Positions 52,200-60,814 of a stretch of DNA of 64,000 nt are shown here, piece after piece. The translations under genes were made by a program, and so were the position numbers. The DNA is from Streptococcus parasanguinis (GTDB lineage Bacteria; Bacillota; Bacilli; Lactobacillales; Streptococcaceae): contig CAJJKY010000007.1 in NCBI GenBank assembly GCA_905188195.1, forward strand, positions 1 through 64,000, in the 5' to 3' direction. The notes beneath the pieces are model-generated. The model was not told the origin of the DNA and did no database searches. It saw nothing but the letters and a program-made list of their open reading frames with translations. Each line of letters starts with the position of its first letter. Positions within the stretch are counted from its first letter, which is position 1.

Positions 52200-52225
52200 A
52201 AAGTAAGGCAAATTGGCCTTACTTT
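52200..52225 (-). terminator. Terminator overlapping the DUF1827 stop codon
   Basis: A perfect 10-bp stem aaagtaaggc / gccttacttt with six T on the minus strand. The gene stop (52219-52221) lies inside the stem, so there is no 3' untranslated spacer. Confidence 0.8.
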
Positions 52226-52521
52226 GTAATTGGAAAGGAAATTTCAATTAGTTTATCGGAGTAGAGGGTTTTAATAGCGGATTGGTCAATGATTTGAAGA
52301 TCAATCTTACGTTTTAAAAAGAACTCACGAATTTTTTCTACTTCAGTTTCACGAATAGCTCGGTGTTTGTTACTGATCAATAATTCATAGTGTGTTGGGG
52401 CCTGTGTAAAAACGACGTCTGTATTGCCCGCGGAATAAACCTCGACAAGCAAGGCGTCAGTGCTAGCAAGTTGGCTTTTGACCAGTGCAGCATGACTATT
52501 TGTGGTATTAATGAGCTTCAT
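52219..52521 (-). CDS. DUF1827 family protein
   Basis: A 100-residue protein beginning MKLINTTNSHAALVKSQL, matching the lactobacillales DUF1827 family of unknown function. It shows alternating strands and one central helix (EVEKIREFFLKRK), with no membrane segment. Strong AGGAGGAA ribosome site. Confidence 0.85.
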   Translation of the reverse strand: MKLINTTNSHAALVKSQLASTDALLVEVYSAGNTDVVFTQAPTHYELLISNKHRAIRETEVEKIREFFLKRKIDLQIIDQSAIKTLYSDKLIEISFPITK

Positions 52522-52588
52522 ATGAGTTCCTCCTAACCTCTATCTTCATTTATTATAGCACTTTTTTATTTTTTGTGAAAGAATTCCT

Positions 52589-53038
52589 TTATTTTTTGTG
52601 GGTATTTTTCCACTGTTCAATGCCCCATTTGTGACTGCCACGTTTGAGTTTTTCAATAGCTTCATCTACAGGAAACCAAGCAAGATTGTTAAAATCTTCC
52701 AGTGGTTTTTGAGCCTCTGTATAGTCTACCACTTCATAAATATAGGCAGGATTGTAGTAGTAGGTGTCGCGATGACTGGAATAGAAATACTCATCTGCTT
52801 GGCCATAGTATTGCCCTAAGACAGCGGTAAAGCCTAATTCTTCAATCAGTTCCCGTTTCAGAGCTTGCACGTGATCTTCACCTGCCTCAATTTCCCCTCC
52901 AGGTAAGAACCAAGCTCCATTAGGAGCTTGAACGAGGATGATCTGATCCTTGTCCTTATTGGGAATAACAGCGTAGACACCATAGCGATTGACGTAGGTC
53001 ACATCTTGTTTTTTTTCACCAAAACTTGGAATGGTCAT
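52589..53038 (-). CDS. NUDIX hydrolase
   Basis: A 149-residue Nudix phosphohydrolase. The Nudix box is GGEIEAGEDHVQALKREL followed by IEELGF, with the metal-binding REL-EE core intact, and the fold starts RYGVYAVIPNKDKDQIILVQ. The substrate (nucleotide, sugar nucleotide or oxidised base) is not evident. TATAAT-like promoter and an AAGAGAAAA site precede it. Confidence 0.9.
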   Translation of the reverse strand: MTIPSFGEKKQDVTYVNRYGVYAVIPNKDKDQIILVQAPNGAWFLPGGEIEAGEDHVQALKRELIEELGFTAVLGQYYGQADEYFYSSHRDTYYYNPAYIYEVVDYTEAQKPLEDFNNLAWFPVDEAIEKLKRGSHKWGIEQWKNTHKK

Positions 53039-53109
53039 GGTTTTCTCTTTTCTTATTTTTTCATCATTATATCATATTTTTTAGCAAAAATCTGGAGGGA
53101 AAAAAGAAA

Positions 53110-53285
53110 GAGAGTGGGACAAAAGTCCTAGCCTCTCAATTATTCTTGGATTGTCGAGCAAGACGCAGTGGTTGAGTGGGCTCTACTACGCTGATTTCAT
53201 CAGCTTTTACAGCCCTACTCAACTGTGCGGAGGTGGGACGACGAAATCGAATTCTAACGAATTACCGATTTCTGTCCCACTCTCT
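53110..53285 (-). repeat. Folded 171-bp repeat, copy A, 17 bases after the clpE stop
   Basis: Bases 53115-53285 are the reverse complement of 60264-60434 with one mismatch. Read in the clpE direction the element begins agagagtgggac and has three nested hairpins: gtgggac...gtcccac enclosing gaaatcg/cgatttc and aattc/gaatt; a middle stem ttgagtagggct/agcccactcaa around gctgat/atcagc; and a final hairpin (ctaggac tttt gtccca) with a T-rich tail. A short open frame inside it (53151-53336) is repeated in copy B and looks non-coding. Confidence 0.9.
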
Positions 53286-53302
53286 GAATGTACATTTACT
53301 GA

Positions 53303-55561
53303 TTATGATTCTGACTTCTTTTCAGTCGTCTTGTGAACAGCTTTGATGCTAATATTCCCATTGCTGGTCATGACGGCTTTGAGTTGTTTCTCACTTGGAT
53401 GTTCCAGGTAATAATCGGTAATGGCATCTTCGATATGGTCTTGGATGGTACGACGGAGTGGGCGGGCCCCCATTTTTGGATCGTATCCCAGATCGACCAA
53501 TTTTTCTTTGACCTTCTCTGTCACATCCAGATGAATCTCATTTTGTGCGAGACGTTGATTGACTTCATCGAGCATGAGGGTAACGATTTGGAGAAGGTTT
53601 TCTTTTGATAGAGGTTGAAATTCAATGATGCCATCAAAACGGTTCATGAATTCAGGGCTAAAGAAGTTACCGAGTTCTCCAAGTACAGAGTTGGTTCGAC
53701 CTTCGCGAGCAGCTCCAAAACCAACATTGGCCTCAGCTTTACCGGTTCCAGCATTAGAGGTCATGATGATAATGGTATCTTTGAAGCTGACGGTACGGCC
53801 TTGACCATCTGTCAAACGGCCATCATCCAAGACTTGCAAGAACATGTGCATGACATCTGGATGGGCTTTTTCCACTTCATCCAACAACACGAGGGAGTAT
53901 GGATTGCGACGAACCTTTTCTGTTAGTTGTCCAGCTTCATCGTAGCCAACATAGCCCGGAGGAGCTCCGACTAGTTTCGCTACGCTATGTTTTTCCATGT
54001 ATTCGCTCATATCAAAGCGGATCATATTGTCTGCAGAGCCAAAGAGCTCGATCGCCAATTGTTTAGACAATTCGGTCTTCCCGACACCGGTTGGTCCGAC
54101 AAAGAGGAAGCTTCCGATTGGACGGTTAGGCGATCCTAGGCCGACACGATTGCGTCGAATGGCTTTCGCAATTTTATCAACAGCATCATCTTGACCGATC
54201 ACATGGGCTTTCAAATCAGAAGCCAGATTGATCAATTGAGACTGTTCTTTTTCTTTCAAATCACCAACAGGAATATTGGTCTTTTGTTCAACGATGTGTT
54301 CAATCGTTTTTTCGCTGATGACAGGGGTTTCCTGATCGGTGACATGTTGACCTTGCATTTCCTTGTATTTCGCGATTTGGTCGCGGAAGTAGGCTGCTTT
54401 TTCAAAGTCTTCTTCGCGCGTCGCTTGGGCTTTGAGGTTTTCCGCTTCAATCAAGCGCTGGTCGATCACTTTTGGATCCACAAAGTTTAGGGTCAGGTTC
54501 ATCTTAGATCCCGCTTCATCCAACAAATCAATGGCCTTGTCTGGCAGGAAGCGATCTTGGATGTAGCGGTTTGAAAGAATAGCTGCCGCTTCGATGGCCC
54601 CGTCTGTATAGTGGACGTGGTGGTAGTCTTCGTATTTTTTCTGGATGCCCTTGAGGATGGTGATGGTTTCTTCAACCGTTGGCTCATCGACCTTAACGGG
54701 CTGCATCCGACGTTCCAAGGCTGCATCTTTTTCAATGATACGGTATTCATTGAGGGTAGTAGCACCGACTAATTGGAGTTCTCCACGCGCCAAGGCTGGT
54801 TTGAGGATATTTCCAGCGTCCATATTGCCTTCGCCAGCTGATCCTGCGCCAACAATTTCATGGATTTCGTCGATGAACAGAATAACATCTTCGCGTTGAC
54901 GAATTTCATCCATTAATTTTTGCATGCGTTCTTCGAATTGACCACGGATGCCTGTGCCCTGAACGAGGCTCACGACGTCTAAGCGGATGACTTCTTTTCC
55001 TTGCAATTTATGTGGAACGTCGCCATCAACGATTTTTTGAGCCAGGCCTTCCACAACGGCAGTTTTTCCGACCCCAGGCTCTCCAATCAGAACCGGGTTG
55101 TTCTTGGTTCGACGGTTGAGAATTTCGATGACACGGATAATCTCCTCATCACGGCCAATGACAGGGTCAATATCCCCTTTGCGGGCAATTTCTGTGACAT
55201 TGATGCCGAACTCTTCTAACAGTCCTTTTGGCTTTTGAGGGCGTGCTTGACGAGGGTCTTGACCACCACCACGGTTATTGTTTTGGCCGTAGCCACCACC
55301 TCCATAACTGCCTCCGGATTGAGTTGGAGGGGTTTGAGGTTCCTGAGGACTTTGGAAGTTTCCAAGGTTATTGAAGAAATCTTCAAAAGGATCTCCAGTC
55401 AGTTGGCTCCGTTGGGTCATGCCTTTCAAGAAGCTGTTATTAGGGTCTGTTTTCATAATTTTATAGCAATTTTGACAGAGGTCTACTTGCTGCTGACGTC
55501 CATTTACATTTGTATATAAATGGATGGTTGATTCATTTATTTTACAATTTTGACAAAGCAT
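53303..55561 (-). CDS. clpE: ATP-dependent Clp protease ATP-binding subunit ClpE
   Basis: A HSP100 unfoldase of 752 residues that delivers damaged proteins to ClpP. The N-terminal zinc finger (CQNC twice, within 1-35) is ClpE-specific. A Gly/Gln/Asn-rich linker follows, then AAA-1 with Walker A GEPGVGKT, a UVR/M domain, and AAA-2 with GPTGVGKT. I start at ATG 55561, seven bases after GAGG; ATG 55567 is too close to it. A CtsR box lies upstream. Confidence 0.97.
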   Translation of the reverse strand: MLCQNCKINESTIHLYTNVNGRQQQVDLCQNCYKIMKTDPNNSFLKGMTQRSQLTGDPFEDFFNNLGNFQSPQEPQTPPTQSGGSYGGGGYGQNNNRGGGQDPRQARPQKPKGLLEEFGINVTEIARKGDIDPVIGRDEEIIRVIEILNRRTKNNPVLIGEPGVGKTAVVEGLAQKIVDGDVPHKLQGKEVIRLDVVSLVQGTGIRGQFEERMQKLMDEIRQREDVILFIDEIHEIVGAGSAGEGNMDAGNILKPALARGELQLVGATTLNEYRIIEKDAALERRMQPVKVDEPTVEETITILKGIQKKYEDYHHVHYTDGAIEAAAILSNRYIQDRFLPDKAIDLLDEAGSKMNLTLNFVDPKVIDQRLIEAENLKAQATREEDFEKAAYFRDQIAKYKEMQGQHVTDQETPVISEKTIEHIVEQKTNIPVGDLKEKEQSQLINLASDLKAHVIGQDDAVDKIAKAIRRNRVGLGSPNRPIGSFLFVGPTGVGKTELSKQLAIELFGSADNMIRFDMSEYMEKHSVAKLVGAPPGYVGYDEAGQLTEKVRRNPYSLVLLDEVEKAHPDVMHMFLQVLDDGRLTDGQGRTVSFKDTIIIMTSNAGTGKAEANVGFGAAREGRTNSVLGELGNFFSPEFMNRFDGIIEFQPLSKENLLQIVTLMLDEVNQRLAQNEIHLDVTEKVKEKLVDLGYDPKMGARPLRRTIQDHIEDAITDYYLEHPSEKQLKAVMTSNGNISIKAVHKTTEKKSES

Positions 55562-55622
55562 ATACATACCTCACAGTAGGTTTTTGATGGTTTTCCATCA
55601 AGAGACGAGCCTATTTTCAAAA

Positions 55623-55639
55623 GGTCAAAAATAGTCAAA
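55623..55639 (-). promoter_or_regulatory. CtsR operator of clpE
   Basis: Direct heptad repeat GGTCAAA-AAT-AGTCAAA, one base off the GGTCAAA consensus in the second half. It lies just after the expected start of the leftward promoter (-35 TTGCAA 55680-55675, -10 TATAAT 55658-55653). CtsR repression with heat-shock induction is expected. Confidence 0.85.
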
Positions 55640-55808
55640 GATTTATAGTTTCATTATATCAGTATTCTAGAAGTTTGCAAGAATTTGCTACGGAATGTCG
55701 CTAAGGATTGAAGAAAGAGCAAATCAATGGAAAAATGTGAATTTTTATTGGAAGAGCTTTCTCTTTTATGATAAAATAGGAGAGTAGAAAGTAAAGAGGA
55801 GAAATAAA

Positions 55809-56039
55809 ATGGAATCACATTTAGTACGGATTATCAACCGTTTGGAGACGATGACAAAAGACGGTGGAAACTTGAAACGTAATTTTGAACGTGACGGTGT
55901 TGTTGTCGCTGAAGTAGCCTACAACCACAATGAAGAAGAAGGTTCAACCTTTACACTTCGTGATGTTGAAGCGCGTGAAACCTATACATTTGATAGCATT
56001 GATTTAATTGCAATGGAAATTTATGAATTGCTTTACTAA
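55809..56039 (+). CDS. DUF1797 family protein (YktA-like)
   Basis: A 76-residue protein beginning MESHLVRIINRLETMTKDGGN, matching the DUF1797 family of unknown function. The acidic C-terminus reads IDLIAMEIYELLY. It has AGAGGAGA and a TG-TATAAA-like promoter region, and stands alone between clpE and folD. Confidence 0.83.
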   Translation: MESHLVRIINRLETMTKDGGNLKRNFERDGVVVAEVAYNHNEEEGSTFTLRDVEARETYTFDSIDLIAMEIYELLY

Positions 56040-56204
56040 GCAGCTGTGTGGATGAGTTTGGGGTGGTCTCAAGCTCATTTTTTGTCCATCTGGCTATAGT
56101 TTTCGTCTATAAGAAATTCTAATTAGGAACAGTTAGGTTTGAGAGTGGAAATCTGCTATAATAGAGAGGACTATTTTCATTACTTGACTAGAAAGAGAAT
56201 TGAT

Positions 56205-57059
56205 ATGACGACACTCATTGATGGGAAGGCGCTCGCTACAAAATTACAGGGTGAGATTGCGAAGAAAACAGCACGATTAAAAGAAGAGACAGGGGTTGTG
56301 CCTGGTCTCGTTGTCATCGTGGTAGGAGATAATCCAGCCAGCAAAATCTATGTAAGAAATAAAGAGCGTTCTGCTATTGCGGCAGGCTTTCGGAGTGAAG
56401 TGAGACGACTTCCTGAAAGCATCAGCCAAGCTGAATTATTAGAAGTGATCGAACACTACAATCAAGATCCCCTTTGGCATGGGATTTTAGTGCAGTTGCC
56501 ACTGCCTAAGCATATCGATGCGGATGCAGTCCTTTTAGCCATTGATCCGACAAAAGATGTGGATGGCTTTCATCCATTGAATATGGGACGCTTGTGGGCT
56601 GGGAACCCTCTCATGGTGCCATCGACTCCCGCTGGTATCATGGAGATGTTCAAAGAGTACGGGATTGATCTAGAAGGGAAGCGAGCAGTCGTGATTGGTC
56701 GTTCCAATATCGTTGGAAAACCAATGGCGCAGTTGCTCCTCGCCAAAAATGCGACGGTAACCTTGACCCATTCCCGGACCCATCATCTGCCTAAAATTGC
56801 TAGAAGAGCAGATATCTTGGTTGTTGCGATCGGTCGTGCGAAATTTGTAACAGCAGACTTCGTGAAAGAAGGCGCCGTTGTTATTGACGTCGGAATGAAT
56901 CGCGATGAGAATGGCAAATTGTGTGGGGATGTCGATTTTGACTCCGTCGCCCCTTTGGCCAGTCATATTACTCCGGTACCAGGAGGGGTTGGGCCTATGA
57001 CTGTCACCATGCTGATGGAGCAGACCTACGAAGCAGCTGTTCGTGCCTTAAAAAAATGA
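56205..57059 (+). CDS. folD: Methylenetetrahydrofolate dehydrogenase / cyclohydrolase
   Basis: A 284-residue bifunctional one-carbon enzyme that interconverts 5,10-methylene- and 10-formyl-THF with NADP. The catalytic Lys is in KIYVRNKERSA, VQLPLPKHID and DVDGFHP are substrate signatures, and the Rossmann motif is VVIGRSNIVGKPMAQLLL. Start ATG 56205 with AAAGAGA. TATAAT at about 56157 is its promoter. Confidence 0.97.
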   Translation: MTTLIDGKALATKLQGEIAKKTARLKEETGVVPGLVVIVVGDNPASKIYVRNKERSAIAAGFRSEVRRLPESISQAELLEVIEHYNQDPLWHGILVQLPLPKHIDADAVLLAIDPTKDVDGFHPLNMGRLWAGNPLMVPSTPAGIMEMFKEYGIDLEGKRAVVIGRSNIVGKPMAQLLLAKNATVTLTHSRTHHLPKIARRADILVVAIGRAKFVTADFVKEGAVVIDVGMNRDENGKLCGDVDFDSVAPLASHITPVPGGVGPMTVTMLMEQTYEAAVRALKK

Positions 57060-57072
57060 AAGTGTGAACAAG

Positions 57073-57846
57073 ATGAAGTTTGTATTTGATTTAGATGGAA
57101 CCCTGTCATTCGATGGTGTCACAATCGATGATGAAATCAAACAGGTCTTATTGAGAGCAGAAGAATTTGGCCATGAAGTTGCCTTTGCTTCTGCACGTTC
57201 TTACCGGGACTGCTTGGGTCTTTTAGGGGACCCATTGAGTCAGCAACTCGTGATAGGCTTAAATGGTGGATTGGCCTATCGCCAGGGGCAATTAGTATAT
57301 GAGGAACAATTGGACAAGGATGTGTATCGGGAAGTCCTTGGCTTTTGCCGCCATTACAATCTACCATTTTTTGTGGATGATACCTTTGATTATAGCGGAC
57401 AGATTTTGGAAAAGATTCCTTTTGTTGCTAATGTAGATCCCCTCAAGAAAGCCCAGTATCGTTCATTAGAGGAGCTGACAGATCCGATTAAGGTCGTGAT
57501 CTATATGGGTGGCCATGAGGAGCTCGTGGATGAGATCATCGAGCGGATCGAAAAGACAGACAAGGCCCATATCCGCTATCATGCGCATGAAAAATGCATC
57601 TATCTCAATCCAGCAGACACGCATAAAGCGACAACCGTAGAAGAACTCTGCGGAGAGAATTTCGTGGCTTTTGGCAATGATCAAAATGATATCGAGCTCT
57701 TTGAAAAAGCTCTTTATGCAGTTCAAATTGGTGATTTTCCAGCCCTTCAGCCTTATGCGGATGATCAATTGGTAGCCAAACAAAATCAACCACAAGCTGT
57801 GGCTGCTAAGATCTTGCAAGTCTTTGCAGAATTCAGAGGAAAATAA
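57073..57846 (+). CDS. Cof-type HAD-IIB family phosphatase
   Basis: A 257-residue HAD phosphatase of the Cof branch, probably acting on a sugar phosphate or flavin. Nucleophile motif FDLDGTLSFDG (D6 and D8), motif II ASARS, and the late motif FVAFGNDQNDIELFEKA. I use ATG 57073; an in-frame GTG at 57064 is possible. It follows folD closely and precedes nnrD. Confidence 0.88.
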   Translation: MKFVFDLDGTLSFDGVTIDDEIKQVLLRAEEFGHEVAFASARSYRDCLGLLGDPLSQQLVIGLNGGLAYRQGQLVYEEQLDKDVYREVLGFCRHYNLPFFVDDTFDYSGQILEKIPFVANVDPLKKAQYRSLEELTDPIKVVIYMGGHEELVDEIIERIEKTDKAHIRYHAHEKCIYLNPADTHKATTVEELCGENFVAFGNDQNDIELFEKALYAVQIGDFPALQPYADDQLVAKQNQPQAVAAKILQVFAEFRGK

Positions 57847-57898
57847 AAGATGGAGGGGGAGTCGTGGCTTCTCCTTTTTCGCTAGAAATGAGGAAGGT

Positions 57899-58774
57899 AT
57901 GAGAACAGTTCAGAAAGAAGAGATCCAACGTGTTATTGCAAAGCGAGAGGCGAATTCTTATAAGGGAGATTTTGGTCGCCTGCTCTTGATTGGGGGGACT
58001 TACCCCTATGGGGGAGCCATTATTATGGCGGCGCTTGCTGCGGTTCATAGTGGTGCGGGGCTGGTCACTGTCGCAACAGATCCTGATAATCTGACAGCAC
58101 TTCATAGCCATCTTCCTGAAGCCATGGGCTTTGATTTGGCAGATCACGAACTCCTTTGTGAGCAGCTCCAAAAAGCCAGCGTGATTCTCGTAGGACCGGG
58201 CTTAAAGGAAGCAAGAGAAAACCAAGCAATCTTGCACATGATTTTTGAACAAGTCTCTAGCCAGCAGGTCTTGATCTTAGATGGAGGAGCTATTAGTCTT
58301 TTAGCAAGCTCTCAGTTTGACCTGCCAGAGGCTCAGTTGGTCTTTACCCCCCATCAAAAAGAATGGGAAAAACTGTCAGGGATTGATCTAGCAAGCCAGA
58401 CTGAAGACAAGAGTCGAAGAGCAGTACAGAACTTTCCTCAAGGGACTGTCATTGTAGAAAAAGGGCCACACACCCGCATTTGGACAAGTGGGCAAGAAGA
58501 GGGCTATCAGCTAGATGTTGGTGGTCCCTACCAGGCAACAGGTGGAATGGGGGATACCTTGGCAGGGATGATCGCAGGATTTGTGGGTCAATTTCCACAG
58601 GTCAATCTCTATGAGCGCGTGGCGGTTGCGACCTATCTCCATTCAGCCATTGCAGAAGACTTGAGTAAGGAGGTTTATGTGGTTCTGCCGACGACCATCA
58701 GCCAAGAAATCCCCAAATGGATGAAGAAGTGGAGTGACAAAGATCAGGTTACCAGCACTGAAAATAGAAAATAG
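57899..58774 (+). CDS. nnrD: ADP-dependent NAD(P)H-hydrate dehydratase
   Basis: A 291-residue ribokinase-fold enzyme that repairs hydrated NAD(P)H using ADP/ATP. Signatures include GRLLLIGGTYPYGGA, LVGPGL, and the GGMGDTLAGMIAG motif with the catalytic Asp. The epimerase half (NnrE) is not fused. Start ATG 57899 with GAGGAAGG; the longer frame overlaps the HAD gene and lacks support. Confidence 0.94.
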   Translation: MRTVQKEEIQRVIAKREANSYKGDFGRLLLIGGTYPYGGAIIMAALAAVHSGAGLVTVATDPDNLTALHSHLPEAMGFDLADHELLCEQLQKASVILVGPGLKEARENQAILHMIFEQVSSQQVLILDGGAISLLASSQFDLPEAQLVFTPHQKEWEKLSGIDLASQTEDKSRRAVQNFPQGTVIVEKGPHTRIWTSGQEEGYQLDVGGPYQATGGMGDTLAGMIAGFVGQFPQVNLYERVAVATYLHSAIAEDLSKEVYVVLPTTISQEIPKWMKKWSDKDQVTSTENRK

Positions 58775-58783
58775 GTAAAAAAG

Positions 58784-60238
58784 ATGAAGGGAAGCATTCG
58801 AAAAGCAAATCAGTATATCGATGAAAACAGGGAGAAGGTTAACCAGCAATATAGAGGAGCATTTCATTTGTTACCTCCAATCGGCTGGATGAACGATCCA
58901 AATGGCTTTGTTTATTTCCGTGGGGAATACCATTTGTTTTACCAATTCTATCCCTATGATAGTGTTTGGGGTCCCATGCATTGGGGGCATGCCAAATCAA
59001 AAGATCTTCTCCATTGGGAAGAATTGCCAGTAGCTTTAGCACCAAGTGAAAGCTATGATAAGGATGGCTGCTTCTCGGGTAGTGCTATTGTGAAAGATGA
59101 CAAGCTCTATTTGCTTTATACTGGTCATGTAGATGATGAGGAAAAGCGAGAAGAGACGCAGTGTCTTGCGGTGTCGACAGATGGCATTACCTTTGAAAAG
59201 TTGCCTACTAATCCTGTGATCCATGCTCACCATATTGAGGGGATTGCAGATATTGCAGATTTTCGTGATCCTAAAGTATTTGAATATCAAGGAAACTATT
59301 ATGCTGTCGTTGCTTCTAAGACACCGGATGACAGAGGTCAAATTCTCCTATTTGCATCAAGTAATCTAGTAGATTGGGCCTTTACATCAGTTCTTTTAGA
59401 AGGTGAAAAAGGGCAAGGGATTATGTGGGAGTGTCCCGATTTCTTCCCTTTAGATGGCAAATGGGTCTTGATCCTGTCTCCCATTGAAATGGAAAGGCAG
59501 CAAGAAAAATACTGGAATTTAAATTCGACGGTTGCCTTTATCGGTGACATGAATTGGGAAACGGGGCGCTTTCATGTCGATTCCTATGATGAAATGGATG
59601 GTGGTTTGGATTTCTATGCCCCTCAAACTTGTCAAGGACCAAATGGCGAACGATACATGGTTGCCTGGATGCAAATGTGGCACCGGTCTATCCCCAGTCA
59701 TGATTTAGCTCATGGGTGGGCAGGTAGTATGACTCTTCCAAGAAAATTGTCCTTGAAAGACGGACGATTGGTTCAGGAGTTACCTGAGTCAGTGAACGAA
59801 CACTTTCTTGTAGACCATGCGTCAGAAACCATTGTTAAGGGCAATCAGATCACGATTCCGGCTAGAGGGAAACAAACCTTGTTTGAGATAGGTGCTAAAT
59901 CAGGTCGCTCCTTTATCCTAAGCTATGGGAATGAATCTGATGCTGATAGTACCTTGCAGTTGATTTACGATGCCTCCAATAAACGCTTTAGCTTGAGTCG
60001 AGATCAATTTGGACACCTCATTTCTGGAAAAGAAAGCCCAGAAATTCAATCAAGATGGATTCAGTTGGATGGTGAAAAGGATCATCATTTCTCGATTCTT
60101 CGAGATACCAACTCAATTGAAGTATTCGTGGATGGTAAAACTCTCTCCATGACCTTTTATGAAACGAGTCAGAATCCCGTCTATACCCTCACGGCAGATG
60201 AAGGGGTCGATTGGGTCTTGAAAACCTATCAAGAATAG
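58784..60238 (+). CDS. GH32 sucrose-6-phosphate hydrolase / beta-fructofuranosidase
   Basis: A 484-residue cytosolic GH32 enzyme. The nucleophile is D38 in WMNDPNG, the transition-state stabiliser D162 in FRDP and the acid/base E216 in MWECPD. The C-terminal beta-sandwich domain (about 340-484) is present. It resembles ScrB, which splits sucrose 6-phosphate after PTS uptake, but no PTS or scrR gene is adjacent. No signal peptide is visible. A regulator remnant lies downstream. Confidence 0.9.
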   Translation: MKGSIRKANQYIDENREKVNQQYRGAFHLLPPIGWMNDPNGFVYFRGEYHLFYQFYPYDSVWGPMHWGHAKSKDLLHWEELPVALAPSESYDKDGCFSGSAIVKDDKLYLLYTGHVDDEEKREETQCLAVSTDGITFEKLPTNPVIHAHHIEGIADIADFRDPKVFEYQGNYYAVVASKTPDDRGQILLFASSNLVDWAFTSVLLEGEKGQGIMWECPDFFPLDGKWVLILSPIEMERQQEKYWNLNSTVAFIGDMNWETGRFHVDSYDEMDGGLDFYAPQTCQGPNGERYMVAWMQMWHRSIPSHDLAHGWAGSMTLPRKLSLKDGRLVQELPESVNEHFLVDHASETIVKGNQITIPARGKQTLFEIGAKSGRSFILSYGNESDADSTLQLIYDASNKRFSLSRDQFGHLISGKESPEIQSRWIQLDGEKDHHFSILRDTNSIEVFVDGKTLSMTFYETSQNPVYTLTADEGVDWVLKTYQE

Positions 60239-60263
60239 GATACAAAAGCCTCCTAAAGAATAA

Positions 60264-60434
60264 AGAGAGTGGGACAGAAATCGGTAATTCGTTAGAATTC
60301 GATTTCGTCGTCCCACCTCCGCACAGTTGAGTAGGGCTGTAAAAGCTGATGAAATCAGCGTAGTAGAGCCCACTCAACCACTGCGTCTTGCTCGACAATC
60401 CAAAAATAATTGAGAGGCTAGGACTTTTGTCCCA
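60264..60434 (+). repeat. Folded 171-bp repeat, copy B, 25 bases after the sucrase stop
   Basis: It has the same element and the same orientation relative to its upstream gene as copy A, with 170 of 171 bases identical. Its end (gaggctaggac / gtcccagcctc, one mismatch, then TTTT) at about 60411-60443 makes a good terminator for the sucrase transcript. The open frame on its minus strand (60189-60398) encodes the same peptide start as copy A because the DNA is the same. Confidence 0.9.
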
Positions 60435-60458
60435 GCCTCTTTTGTTGTATCCTAAATA

Positions 60459-60662
60459 GGATTTGTGTTCATCGAAGAAAATTTAGGAATTGGCCTCATG
60501 ACCGATCTGACTCTCTTTCCAGAATATCCAAATCTTGTCAAAATTCCGCTGGTTGAAGAGGAAAAAACAGTCTTCTATATTAGTTATGCCTATCCAAACG
60601 AAGGGGAACCCCAAGCACTTCTTAGCTCTTTTATTGAACGATTAGAGCAGTGTGAAAAATAG
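60459..60662 (+). pseudogene. LysR-family regulator, C-terminal remnant
   Basis: About 67 codons remain. The sequence FIEENLGIGLMTDLTLFPEY, then LVKIPLVEEEKTVFYISYAY and LSSFIERLEQ, is that of the C-terminal half of a LysR substrate-binding domain. The DNA-binding part is missing: a stop codon (60456-60458) lies just upstream in frame and repeat B directly before it. A GTG at 60465 could start a peptide, but no ribosome site is visible. The 500-base region to xseA holds nothing else except the xseA promoter. Confidence 0.65.
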
Positions 60663-60814
60663 GGAAGCTGGTCTAAAATAGACCAGTAGAAAGTGACTTG
60701 AATAAAATGAGGCTTGGAGAGAAAGGAAATTCATGATTTCGCTTTGTCTGCCAGCCTTTTTTGGTGTTTTTTGGTATAATTAAACTTGATCATATTCTGC
60801 AGAAAGGAGTTCCT

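Noticed and set aside
53151..53336. Open frame of about 60 codons whose product start recurs at 60189-60398
   Set aside because: The shared peptide is explained by the 171-bp DNA repeat. It lacks ribosome sites and follows the palindromic stems, so I treat it as non-coding.
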